Of a stretch of 22,027 bases of DNA, positions 6,299 to 12,067 are shown piece after piece. The DNA comes from a virus, in the IMG/VR virus record IMGVR_UViG_3300030012_002074, positions 18,546 through 40,572 of that record, one strand, 5' to 3'. The notes below the pieces were generated by a model, which worked only from the letters and a program-made list of their open reading frames with translations, was not told the origin of the DNA and ran no database searches. Made by a program: the position numbers and the translations under genes. The stretch's first letter is position 1. Every line of letters starts with the position of its first letter.

Positions 6299-8002
6299 TT
6301 ACTTGCGTAAGTAATTTGATAGAGTATTTATACCACTACCTTTATCAGTGCATACTAATGTAAAATACGGAATCTCAGGGTCATCCTGATTGTCGTATGC
6401 TATATCACTAGCTTGTTCTACAAGAGTATCTTTACTTGTTTTAGAATCTAATCCAGTTAGTTCTTCAAGTTCAGACTTAGATAGTACTGCAAAATATTTT
6501 TGACGTTCTTCTTTATCATTTAAGAATCTTGTCATCAATACATCATGTATACTATCTATCTCTAGTTCTGTAAACAATACATCAAGGTGTTCGTATGTAC
6601 TATTTTCATAATGTTTTGTAAACCAATACGATGTCATCTCTTCAAGTAAATGTGCATCATTTTTAATTTTAACATCATGAAGAGGGTGGAATGCTGGTTC
6701 TGTATCATCTTGCCACCTGTATGGTTTGACAAGTGACAAATCAGCTTCTTTTACATTAATAAGCCAATCAAGTACAATTAAATTGCCATTTTCATCTTTT
6801 TGCATTGCGAACACATTCTTTTTAATATGTTCTTGAACAATAGGTGCTGCCCATTTGTTGAACTTATTGTATTTTAGCTTATGTGGATCACTTGGTTCAG
6901 CAGTTGTGCTTTCTGTTTCTTCAACATCATTGATAACAGGTGCATCATCTTTTGGTATATTGACATATAATACAGGATTAAATACACTATTAAAACCTAC
7001 AATCTCTACTTTTGATAATGATATTCCACATTCTTTCTTCACTTTTGTTTTTAGTGATGATAGTTTGTTTTTGAAATCAAAACCAATTGTAGCATCAGAA
7101 ATACTATAGCTAATATTATCCTTTATTGGTATTTCATTCTTTTGTAGAAATCTGCCAATTTCTGTCTCAGCTAAGAATAATCTTAGTAGAAAATCATCGT
7201 CTTGACACCATTGCTCTTCTGCATACTCTTCAAACAATGTAGATTGATATTCATGTACAATGCCAAAATCTCTTTCATATGCTCTAAATACATCTTCTCC
7301 TACACAATCTTTTACGTATTCCCATTTAGCTTCATCTCTTTCAAGATAAGATTCTACATCGCTTACAAATGATGAAAACCAATCGTCATTCCAATCATAG
7401 TCTCTGATTTCTGTAATGACTTTATCTTTGACCCAATCGCCTTCATCTTTAATTCGTAAATGGTGTTTCATTGCTTTTTCTTGAGCAGCAATTGTGCTTT
7501 TAGAAATATTACGCAATGTTTGCATTACATCTGCATTAAGATGTATTTCATCATTTATTGATTCTTTAATAAATGTATGCAGGTTTACAAATGCGAGTGC
7601 ATTGTTAATTACTGTACTACTTTTACCGAAGATTGTAGCTAGGTCTTTCTTTGTTCTAACTACACCATCATTATTCAATGTTTGAATCGCATCAGCCATA
7701 TCAATGTAACTCATGCCAACAGTAAATACATTTGTAGATAACTGCTTGGTTACATCGTCAACACTTCCATTAGATTCAAATGCTGGTATTTCATCTAGCT
7801 TTAGTTCTTTAGCTATCTGCAATCTCATATGTCCATTAATTACGACATATTTATCACCTTCTTTGCGATATGTGATAGGGGTTTGTATACCAACTGATTT
7901 GATATTTTCTTTTAATGCTTTGTATTCAGCATTCTTTCCATTGATCTTCTGACTTCTTACGTTGCCTAAAGATATTACCTCACTTACTGGTATTGTATTC
8001 AT
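6299..8002 (-). CDS. ParB/Spo0J-domain protein with long unknown C-terminal region
   Basis: 567 residues. The N-terminus is a ParB/Srx-type domain: VSEVISLGNVRSQKI, then YKALKENIKSVGIQTPITYR and KYVVINGHMRLQIAKEL (about 51-67). The usual GE/HRR CTP-binding motif is here GHMR (57-60). A helix-turn-helix candidate follows (TKKDLATIFGKSSTVINNALAF, about 117-138). The remaining ~400 residues are acidic and match nothing I recognise. In phages such proteins can act in partition, transcription control or DNA modification pathways. No ParA is present, so partition is unproven. It starts at ATG 8002 overlapping the upstream TGA (ATGA). Domain call good; role unknown. Confidence 0.8.
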   Translation of the reverse strand: MNTIPVSEVISLGNVRSQKINGKNAEYKALKENIKSVGIQTPITYRKEGDKYVVINGHMRLQIAKELKLDEIPAFESNGSVDDVTKQLSTNVFTVGMSYIDMADAIQTLNNDGVVRTKKDLATIFGKSSTVINNALAFVNLHTFIKESINDEIHLNADVMQTLRNISKSTIAAQEKAMKHHLRIKDEGDWVKDKVITEIRDYDWNDDWFSSFVSDVESYLERDEAKWEYVKDCVGEDVFRAYERDFGIVHEYQSTLFEEYAEEQWCQDDDFLLRLFLAETEIGRFLQKNEIPIKDNISYSISDATIGFDFKNKLSSLKTKVKKECGISLSKVEIVGFNSVFNPVLYVNIPKDDAPVINDVEETESTTAEPSDPHKLKYNKFNKWAAPIVQEHIKKNVFAMQKDENGNLIVLDWLINVKEADLSLVKPYRWQDDTEPAFHPLHDVKIKNDAHLLEEMTSYWFTKHYENSTYEHLDVLFTELEIDSIHDVLMTRFLNDKEERQKYFAVLSKSELEELTGLDSKTSKDTLVEQASDIAYDNQDDPEIPYFTLVCTDKGSGINTLSNYLRK

Positions 8003-8256
8003 GCGTTGCTCCTTTTGTATTTTATTATTGCTGGTAAATATTCTATTGGTTGACGAGTTTTTAACTCATCATCTAATGCTTTATACATTTCAGTCTCTTC
8101 ACCATATTTTTCTATTTTAAGCTCACCATTTACTAACTCAGTATAAACTGTGCTTCGTAGTTTATTTCGAGCGTTATACAGGTATTTTGAGTCCATAGCA
8201 CTTATCAGGTGGCGTTTACCTGTTGATTGACTTACATAATATTTTATTTTAGCCAT
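7999..8256 (-). CDS. Small hypothetical protein (85 aa)
   Basis: An 85-residue basic protein of unknown family (MAKIKYYVSQSTGKRHLISA...). The ATG at 8256 follows a strong GGAGG, and the gene overlaps its neighbours by 8 nt upstream and 4 nt downstream, the latter with the ParB-like gene. Tight coupling suggests it works with, or is dosed with, the ParB-like protein. No motif is seen. Confidence 0.7.
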   Translation of the reverse strand: MAKIKYYVSQSTGKRHLISAMDSKYLYNARNKLRSTVYTELVNGELKIEKYGEETEMYKALDDELKTRQPIEYLPAIIKYKRSNA

Positions 8257-8470
8257 TTTTTTCCTCCAGTGATTTATTTATATCATTTAATGCTTTATTT
8301 ATAATTAACATTCTTGTTGATACGCCTTTTATTTCACTTGCAATCATTATTAATGCTTCTATTAATATTCTTGTCGCAAATCTGCCGTTTGCTAAATTAA
8401 ATTCACAATTCATATCATCTGCGAAACCATATAAATATTTCGCAAAATCTTCTTGATTATTTTTATCCAT
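8249..8470 (-). CDS. Small hypothetical protein (73 aa)
   Basis: A 73-residue, mainly helical protein (LYGFADDMNCEFNLANGRFATRILIEALIMIASEIKG...). The hydrophobic run LIEALIMIA is too short and too amphipathic to call a membrane segment. It starts at ATG 8470 behind a GGAGG element and ends in EEKNG, because its last codons are the ribosome binding site of the next gene. Unknown function. Confidence 0.7.
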   Translation of the reverse strand: MDKNNQEDFAKYLYGFADDMNCEFNLANGRFATRILIEALIMIASEIKGVSTRMLIINKALNDINKSLEEKNG

Positions 8471-8612
8471 TTTTTTCCTCCATTTTATGTGTTTTGCGTG
8501 AATGCATGTATGTTACCTCAGATAAGGCTACAATCAGCTCATGACTTGTATGGTCATCTTTGAATACTAAACTATCTTTTAGTTCAGCAAATTCCTTTTC
8601 AGTTATCTTCAT
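8463..8612 (-). CDS. Small hypothetical protein (49 aa)
   Basis: A 49-residue protein (MKITEKEFAELKDSLVFKDD... ending KMEEKNG). It is supported by AGAGGA upstream of the ATG at 8612, a 14-nt overlap with the gene before it and an 8-nt overlap with the gene after it. Its final EEKNG is identical to that of the next gene because both junctions share the same 16-nt sequence. No known family. Confidence 0.65.
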   Translation of the reverse strand: MKITEKEFAELKDSLVFKDDHTSHELIVALSEVTYMHSRKTHKMEEKNG

Positions 8613-8721
8613 TGTTGTCCTCTATCATTTGCATATCATCTTCTACTATTTCTGCAGTATATGATACACCATTTATTGAAACTACTGTTTCAGCCATTAC
8701 TATTTCGATTGCGTTATCCAT
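8599..8721 (-). CDS. Small acidic hypothetical protein (40 aa)
   Basis: A 40-residue acidic protein (MDNAIEIVMAETVVSING..., acidic tail ending NNEDN) behind a strong AAGGAG Shine-Dalgarno. It is the first gene of the coupled four-gene run leading to the ParB-like gene and overlaps the next gene by 14 nt. Small size is the main doubt; spacing and ribosome binding site support it. Confidence 0.6.
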   Translation of the reverse strand: MDNAIEIVMAETVVSINGVSYTAEIVEDDMQMIEDNNEDN

Positions 8722-8759
8722 TGCGTTTTCTCCTTACGTTTGTTTATTGCTTAATTCTA

Positions 8760-8867
8760 AGGGATGAGCCTTGCAGTTACACTCATGTGTGTGCCTTAAC
8801 TAATTTGTGTTATCTGATAAGCTCTGCTAAATCAGACCACGAGTTTTAATCTCGTAGACCCATCCCT
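8760..8867. ncRNA. Possible structured RNA: three hairpins inside a closing stem
   Basis: A perfect 7-bp closing stem (AGGGATG 8760-8766, CATCCCT 8861-8867) encloses three local hairpins: AGTTACAC/GTG..TAACT (8775-8801), TCTGAT..ATCAGA with inner AGC/GCT (about 8812-8835), and ACGAG/CTCGT with a 7-nt loop (8839-8855). This is a cloverleaf-like four-way layout of 108 nt. I could not fit it to a tRNA on either strand: no T-arm lies against the acceptor stem. Whether it is transcribed, and which strand, is unknown; surrounding genes are on the minus strand. Confidence 0.4.
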
Positions 8868-8948
8868 GTCGCGACTAATAAATCTTTGGGGCAACATGTT
8901 AGACTGCGGAGTCCTCATACATGACGTTATATGTGTGTGTTGCCCCAT
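8832..8948 (-). CDS. Doubtful 38-aa reading frame with good ribosome binding site
   Basis: The ATG at 8948 is preceded by AGGAG at suitable distance, and the frame gives 38 residues (MGQHTHITSCMRTPQ... ending LKLVV). It runs through both palindromic elements of this spacer, so the sequence may be constrained for RNA structure instead. Codon use is unlike the neighbouring AT-rich genes (CCG, CGC, CTC). Kept as a low-confidence candidate; it could be a leader peptide. Confidence 0.3.
   Translation of the reverse strand: MGQHTHITSCMRTPQSNMLPQRFISRDRDGSTRLKLVV
8888..8946. other. 59-nt element closed by a 9-bp perfect stem
   Basis: GGGGCAACA (8888-8896) pairs perfectly with TGTTGCCCC (8938-8946). 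Inside, CATGT/ACATG closes a small AGACT/AGTC hairpin with GCGG loop. A second alternative pairing ACAT/ATGT overlaps it. No U-tract follows on either strand, so it is not a simple terminator, and 59 nt is too short for a normal tRNA. Confidence 0.5.
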
Positions 8949-9061
8949 GAGTCTCCTGTTAAATATAACTGATGACTCTTTGTATTCATTGTGTATGCAC
9001 TATTTCTTGTTCACTATGTTGTGCTTCATAGTTGAACGAGGGTGATATCTCATTACAGCAG

Positions 9062-9229
9062 TTACCTCGTTTCTGTTTCTAGAATGTTTATACAATTTCG
9101 TATGCCTGACACATATCCTTTATTCCAAGACGCATCCATTGATAATTTATTTAAAGCTTCTTGTTCTACTATTGTATCTAGCAAACCTTTTAGTCTCTTT
9201 ATTGCTTTATTACTGTACTTTGGCATCAT
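9062..9229 (-). CDS. Small hypothetical protein (55 aa)
   Basis: A 55-residue basic, helical protein (MMPKYSNKAIKRLKGLLD... ending NILETETR) of unknown family. It starts at ATG 9229, overlapping the TGA of the membrane protein gene (ATGA), with AGAGG just upstream, so the two are co-translated. It could be the soluble partner of that membrane protein. No motif. Confidence 0.65.
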   Translation of the reverse strand: MMPKYSNKAIKRLKGLLDTIVEQEALNKLSMDASWNKGYVSGIRNCINILETETR

Positions 9230-9408
9230 AGACCTCTTGTAGTGTTTAACGTTGAGTGTATCTTATAATACTCTAATTCCTGTCTGAGTAGGTTTACTTC
9301 CTTGTTGTACGAATGTATTAGCACGAAAGCAAAAAGCAATGATGTTAAGCTTATAAAAGCTAAAAACTGATACAAATAATATAGGTTTGATTGCATGTTT
9401 GTTAGCAT
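9226..9408 (-). CDS. Small single-pass membrane protein (60 aa)
   Basis: 60 residues with one clear membrane segment (LYQFLAFISLTSLLFAFVLIH, about 12-32). A charged helical tail follows that could form a coiled coil (YNKEVNLLRQELEYYKIH). The layout is that of many small phage membrane proteins, including spanin- or holin-like ones, but its place in the replication arm argues against a lysis role and I do not assign one. AAGGAG lies before the ATG at 9408, formed at the end of a 12-nt tandem repeat. Confidence 0.7.
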   Translation of the reverse strand: MLTNMQSNLYYLYQFLAFISLTSLLFAFVLIHSYNKEVNLLRQELEYYKIHSTLNTTRGL

Positions 9409-9418
9409 GTGGGTTCTC

Positions 9419-9442
9419 CTTTTAGTTTGTCTTTTAGTTTGT
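9419..9442. repeat. Two tandem 12-nt repeats in a ribosome binding site leader
   Basis: CTTTTAGTTTGT occurs twice in direct succession (9419-9430 and 9431-9442). On the minus strand the inner copy's AAAAG is the start of the AAAAGGAG ribosome binding site of the membrane protein gene. Probably a local duplication; it lies just after the intrinsic terminator. Confidence 0.8.
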
Positions 9443-9460
9443 TTGCGGTCTTTTATGTAT

Positions 9461-9486
9461 AATAAAAAGGGGAGCCGAAGCTCCCC
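9461..9486 (-). terminator. Intrinsic terminator after the 91-aa leader gene
   Basis: On the minus strand a perfect 7-bp GC-rich stem (GGGGAGC/GCTCCCC) with a UUCG tetraloop is followed directly by five U residues and more U-rich sequence. It lies 16 nt after the stop of the 91-aa gene. It is by far the best intrinsic terminator in the window, and it sits before the rest of the replication operon. Confidence 0.92.
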
Positions 9487-9502
9487 AATGAATCACAAGT
9501 AA

Positions 9503-9778
9503 TTAGATCAATATCAACTCACCAGTCACAGTGTTGAGTTTAGCAACCTCACCAAACTCTTCAGCCATATCTTCCCTAGACAACTCATTGAGTTCCTCTG
9601 GCATGATGAATGACTTAATCGCATCAGGCGGTAGTTGTCTCAAGTCTTGGTTACCAACAGGGGCTAAACATTCATACGAGTTGCCTGACTTACCTGTGAT
9701 GGTATGCTCGATGAACTTTGATGAGCTATACCAATATCTACCCTTATCACTCTTGTTTAAAAATACATTTATTTCCAT
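9503..9778 (-). CDS. Hypothetical protein (91 aa), first gene of the replication arm
   Basis: A 91-residue acidic protein of unknown family. The N-terminal half looks beta-rich (MEINVFLNKSDKGRYWYSSS, then SYECLAPVG) and the C-terminal half helical and acidic (PEELNELSREDMAEEFGEV). A very strong AGGAGG precedes the ATG at 9778. A terminator follows it directly, so it may be made as its own short early transcript. A plus-strand frame across the same bases has no ribosome binding site and is rejected. Confidence 0.75.
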   Translation of the reverse strand: MEINVFLNKSDKGRYWYSSSKFIEHTITGKSGNSYECLAPVGNQDLRQLPPDAIKSFIMPEELNELSREDMAEEFGEVAKLNTVTGELILI

Positions 9779-9826
9779 AATATCCTCCTATGGATTGTTA
9801 TTTAATGAGTTTCTATCAAATTCAAC

Positions 9827-9852
9827 CGCTCAGAGAAACTCGAAACTGAGCG
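9827..9852. promoter_or_regulatory. Inverted repeat, possible operator or leader hairpin
   Basis: CGCTCAG (9827-9833) and CTGAGCG (9846-9852) are perfect 7-bp arms around a 12-nt centre that itself holds GAAACTCGAAACT, a short direct repeat. It lies about 50 nt upstream of the 91-aa gene. Either a protein-binding operator or a hairpin in the 5' leader; no U-tract follows on either strand. Confidence 0.5.
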
Positions 9853-10017
9853 TAAGGGGGATACCACACAATATAGAGTGAATACTAAAATGCTATAATT
9901 TTTGAAAGTGCTGCTTAAACGTAGTAATTATTATCCCTCATAATTGAGAGAGTAGGGTATTTTGGGGTAACTATTGGGTCTGCTATATGTGTAATGTGTG
10001 TGCCTGACCCTATTCCC

Positions 10018-10046
10018 AATTTAAAGGTAAAATCAGCGTTTGTCAA
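10018..10046 (-). promoter_or_regulatory. Promoter candidate for the replication (minus) arm
   Basis: On the minus strand, a perfect -35 TTGACA (10046 to 10041), 17-nt spacer, and -10 TAAATT (10023 to 10018, 4 of 6). Expected start near 10011, giving a long leader before the 91-aa gene. This is the best consensus -35 noticed in the window. Confidence 0.65.
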
Positions 10047-10068
10047 GACATTTCAAAGTTGTTTAAAT
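10040..10068 (+). promoter_or_regulatory. Promoter candidate for the virion (plus) arm
   Basis: -35 TTGTCA (10040-10045, 5 of 6), 17-nt spacer, -10 TTAAAT (10063-10068, 4 of 6). The -35 overlaps the -35 of the minus-arm promoter by five bases. Expected transcription start is near 10075, where the first ATG lies, so the first gene may be read from a leaderless mRNA. Confidence 0.5.
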
Positions 10069-10074
10069 TTTACT

Positions 10075-10290
10075 ATGAAAAAATACATGTTAACTATTAT
10101 GTATGATGATGAAAAAGACGAAATAGAATCTATTAAAGAAACAATAGACGAAGCATACGACTATCCTTACCCAAGCGATACTCGATTAATAGACAAATGT
10201 ATCATGCCCCTATACGATAACTACCCTAATACTTATGATGAATTGATGTCAATAAGTATGCATAATGGGTTTGTTATCGGCGATGCGTAG
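10075..10290 (+). CDS. Small acidic hypothetical protein (71 aa), first gene of virion arm
   Basis: A 71-residue acidic protein (MKKYMLTIMYDDEKDEIESI..., ending GFVIGDA) of unknown family. I take the ATG at 10075. A longer frame from 9994 would add 27 residues across the promoter region and has no ribosome binding site. No Shine-Dalgarno precedes 10075 either, in line with a leaderless start. An ATG at 10087 is another option. Its stop overlaps the small terminase start region by 8 nt. Confidence 0.65.
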   Translation: MKKYMLTIMYDDEKDEIESIKETIDEAYDYPYPSDTRLIDKCIMPLYDNYPNTYDELMSISMHNGFVIGDA

Positions 10291-10999
10291 TTATTCTATA
10301 AAAAAAATACAACACAAAGTCTACGATGATGTTACTGAAGTTCCAGATGATCTAGTAATACATCCTAATTGGAAAGTTGCAGAAATTGGAAATTGGGTAT
10401 TGTGTGATGATGGTTCTGTTATCGAAATTCTACGTACTGGTTGGGTAAAGTTTCGTAAAACTCGTTACCGATACGTTGGAACTTGTACAGGAACATTTAT
10501 CTGTAAACCCAGTATAAAAATGGATTCTTCAAAGCGAAGAAACATTTATTCGTTTGGTGGCGATAAGAATACATTAGATTCAATTCGTGACCGAAAAAAC
10601 CTCACAACACAAGAATTGCTATTTGCTAAACATGTAGCACATGGCATGACCCCCGAAGAAGCCTATCTCAAAGTATATACGACAAATAATGTCGCATACG
10701 CTAAAGAACGTTCTGCAATTTTAGTTAAACAAGAAAGAGTTGTAATGGCTGTAAAAGAAGAACTTGATAGTGTATTTAAAGACTTAGGCATTGATTTAAA
10801 ATATTTAATTGCAAAAGCAAAAGACGAATTAGAAATAAGCGACAGAGCCTCAGACAGATTGAAAGCACTACAAATGTTATGGGATGCTGCTGATGTAGTA
10901 CCAAAAGGAACTAAAGTAACTGCAATGACAGGTGCAGTATTTCAGGGATTTAATCAGGACTTGTTAAACGATGCCAAAAGACCGCAACTCAAAGAATAG
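10283..10999 (+). CDS. terS: Terminase small subunit
   Basis: Recognises phage DNA and starts packaging with TerL. 238 residues from ATG 10283 (an in-frame ATG at 10265 would add six residues). N-terminal domain: VPDDLVIHPNWKVAEIGNWVLCDDGSVIEILRTGW (about 20-54), a compact beta unit seen in some phage terminase small subunits. The TerS helical DNA-binding region follows: LTTQELLFAKHVAHGMTPEEAYLKVY (about 107-132), then NNVAYAKERSAILVKQERV..MAVKEEL, the classic pattern of a small-terminase HTH. A C-terminal helical region with DRASDRLKALQML follows. TerL lies about 2.2 kb downstream, separated by small genes. Confidence 0.85.
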   Translation: MRSYSIKKIQHKVYDDVTEVPDDLVIHPNWKVAEIGNWVLCDDGSVIEILRTGWVKFRKTRYRYVGTCTGTFICKPSIKMDSSKRRNIYSFGGDKNTLDSIRDRKNLTTQELLFAKHVAHGMTPEEAYLKVYTTNNVAYAKERSAILVKQERVVMAVKEELDSVFKDLGIDLKYLIAKAKDELEISDRASDRLKALQMLWDAADVVPKGTKVTAMTGAVFQGFNQDLLNDAKRPQLKE

Positions 11000-11016
11000 T
11001 AAAATGAGGTATAAAG

Positions 11017-11334
11017 GTGGATTTTCTAGCAGTTTACAGCGAAGCGGGTATGATAGGTGTCGTAGGGGCTTTATTAGTGTATATGGTCTACTCTATGAAC
11101 AAAAGAGGGTCGGAGCAGGCAGACGCTTTGCAAAACCTAAAGATAGAGAACAAGGGTCAAAGTGAGACGCTTGAAAATATGGAAGGTATGATTATAAAGC
11201 TTATAAATAGATGGAATCAATCAGATGACAAACTAGATAGAAAGTTTGATGATTTAAACAGAAATATAAATGATTTAGATAATCAAGTATCAGAGATAAA
11301 AGGTTCACTAAGTCGAGTGAATGGCAAACACTAA
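11017..11334 (+). CDS. Holin-like membrane/coiled-coil protein
   Basis: 105 residues with one membrane segment near the N-terminus (MIGVVGALLVYMVYSM, about 12-27). A long heptad-rich coiled coil follows to the end (about 30-100). This is the layout of BhlA/UviB-type holins and related small phage membrane proteins, which form lesions in the inner membrane at lysis; no endolysin is in the window, so the role is inferred. It starts with GTG at 11017 behind GAGG. A frame at 10971-11165 across the same bases is a shadow. Confidence 0.7.
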   Translation: MDFLAVYSEAGMIGVVGALLVYMVYSMNKRGSEQADALQNLKIENKGQSETLENMEGMIIKLINRWNQSDDKLDRKFDDLNRNINDLDNQVSEIKGSLSRVNGKH

Positions 11335-11343
11335 GGAATAAAC

Positions 11344-11499
11344 ATGGAAAAGAAAATACCAAAAGGAAAAGGCAGAGTTGTTAGTTGGATGTTTGGAGGT
11401 AAGAAATATTATGGAAGATTCTTACGAGAAACAGATACTCATATCTTTGCAAGGACTCATAACAATAAAATTAAAAAAATAAGAAAGAAAGGTAAGTAA
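11344..11499 (+). CDS. Small basic protein (51 aa)
   Basis: A 51-residue, strongly basic protein (MEKKIPKGKGRVVSWMFGGK..., ending KKIRKKGK) of unknown family. It begins 9 nt after the holin-like gene, and its stop shares one base with the next start (TAATG). It may bind nucleic acid or be a minor virion protein; no motif allows more. Confidence 0.65.
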   Translation: MEKKIPKGKGRVVSWMFGGKKYYGRFLRETDTHIFARTHNNKIKKIRKKGK

Positions 11500-11681
11500 T
11501 GGCTAAAGGTGTAAAACATTATTTTAAAACTGGGAAAGTTCATAATGGAGGATTTCATAAAATGCCAAATGGTCAACTTCATAGTGGTAAAACTCATGGT
11601 AAATCTTCTCAAAGATTATTTCATTTTGGTGAACTTTCTAAATCTGCAAAAGTAGTTGCTAAAAAAAGTTGGGGTAAATAA
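11499..11681 (+). CDS. Small basic protein with HxMPNGxxHSG motif (60 aa)
   Basis: 60 residues, rich in Lys, His and Gly. The segment GFHKMPNGQLHSGKTH resembles a motif of small basic phage proteins with no known function (recalled pattern). TAATG overlaps bind it to both neighbours. The histidine-rich motif might bind metal, which is speculation. Confidence 0.7.
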   Translation: MAKGVKHYFKTGKVHNGGFHKMPNGQLHSGKTHGKSSQRLFHFGELSKSAKVVAKKSWGK

Positions 11682-11956
11682 TGGCTAAAACACCAGCATG
11701 GCAACGTAAGGCAGGTAAATCAAAAAGTGGTGGACTAAATGCTAAAGGTCGTGCTAGTTATAATAGAGCTACAGGAGGTAATCTAAAAGCTCCTGTTACT
11801 AAAAAAAATCCAACAGGTAAAGCTAAATCAAGACGTAAAAGTTTTTGTGCAAGAATGTGCGGAATGAAAAAAAGACTGACAGGAAAGAAGACTGCCAGTG
11901 ATCCAAACAGTAGAATAAACAAAGCACTTCGCAAATGGCGTTGCAAGTGTAGTTAG
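11681..11956 (+). CDS. DUF6321 family protein (91 aa)
   Basis: 91 residues, very basic. The body AWQRKAGKSKSGGLNAKGRASYN, then APVTKKNPTGKAKSRRKSFCARMCGMKKRL, and DPNSRINKALRKWRC matches the DUF6321 group, which is widely found in phages and has no established function. Conserved cysteines C56, C60 (CxxxC) and C88, C90 could form a metal site. It sits just before the terminase/portal block and starts on the preceding gene's last stop-codon base. Family call fairly sure. Confidence 0.85.
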   Translation: MAKTPAWQRKAGKSKSGGLNAKGRASYNRATGGNLKAPVTKKNPTGKAKSRRKSFCARMCGMKKRLTGKKTASDPNSRINKALRKWRCKCS

Positions 11957-11965
11957 GAGTAGTAT

Positions 11966-12067
11966 ATGCCTTATGGAAAGGGGACGTATGGTTCTAAGCG
12001 TGGTAGACCAGCTAAGAAAAAAAGTCCAATGAAACCAAAACCAAAATCAAGAAAAAAGAAAAAATAA
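11966..12067 (+). CDS. Tiny lysine-rich protein (33 aa)
   Basis: 33 residues, almost all basic or small (MPYGKGTYGSKRGRPAKK..., poly-Lys end). A good TTAGGAG ribosome binding site lies 7 nt upstream. The GRPAKKK segment is AT-hook-like (an R-G-R-P core), so minor-groove DNA binding is possible. Its TAA stop shares one base with the next ATG. Confidence 0.65.
   Translation: MPYGKGTYGSKRGRPAKKKSPMKPKPKSRKKKK

Larger units (their letters stand above)
8722..9061. other. Structured spacer in the replication arm
   Basis: About 340 nt without a well-supported gene. It holds two closed-stem elements (8760-8867 and 8888-8946), a doubtful 38-aa reading frame (8832-8948, minus), and GAGTC/GACTC repeats near 8950-8976. 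Base composition is less AT-rich than the flanking genes. See the separate entries. Confidence 0.6.
9779..10074. other. Divergent control region between replication and virion arms
   Basis: 296 nt separating the two oppositely transcribed arms. It holds the overlapping divergent promoter candidates (10018-10068), an inverted repeat at 9827-9852, GGGTC/GACCC arms (9976-9980 and 10006-10010) around a TGTG-rich loop, and a second copy of the 12-mer ATGTGTGTGCCT. No gene is supported. The minus transcript would have an untranslated leader of about 230 nt. Confidence 0.7.

Noticed and set aside
8762-8796. 9-aa minus-strand frame after AAGG (starting near 8786)
   Set aside because: Too short and entirely inside the structured element; no support beyond a weak ribosome binding site.
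8760-8867. tRNA gene on either strand
   Set aside because: The 7-bp closing stem looks like an acceptor, but no T-arm abuts its 3' strand, no D-arm with GG is present, and length is wrong. The 59-nt element 8888-8946 also fails.
9042-9242. 66-aa plus-strand frame
   Set aside because: Antisense to the 55-aa gene coupled by ATGA to the membrane protein gene; no ribosome binding site.
9531-9881. 116-aa plus-strand frame
   Set aside because: It lies opposite the 91-aa gene, which has a strong AGGAGG and a terminator; the plus frame has neither.
9994-10074. Longer start (9994) for the first virion-arm protein
   Set aside because: The extension crosses the promoter candidates and the GTGTG-rich repeat, has no ribosome binding site and unlikely composition; 10075 is preferred.
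10971-11165. 64-aa plus-strand frame between terS and holin-like gene
   Set aside because: Overlaps the GTG-started holin-like gene, which has a membrane segment and coiled coil.
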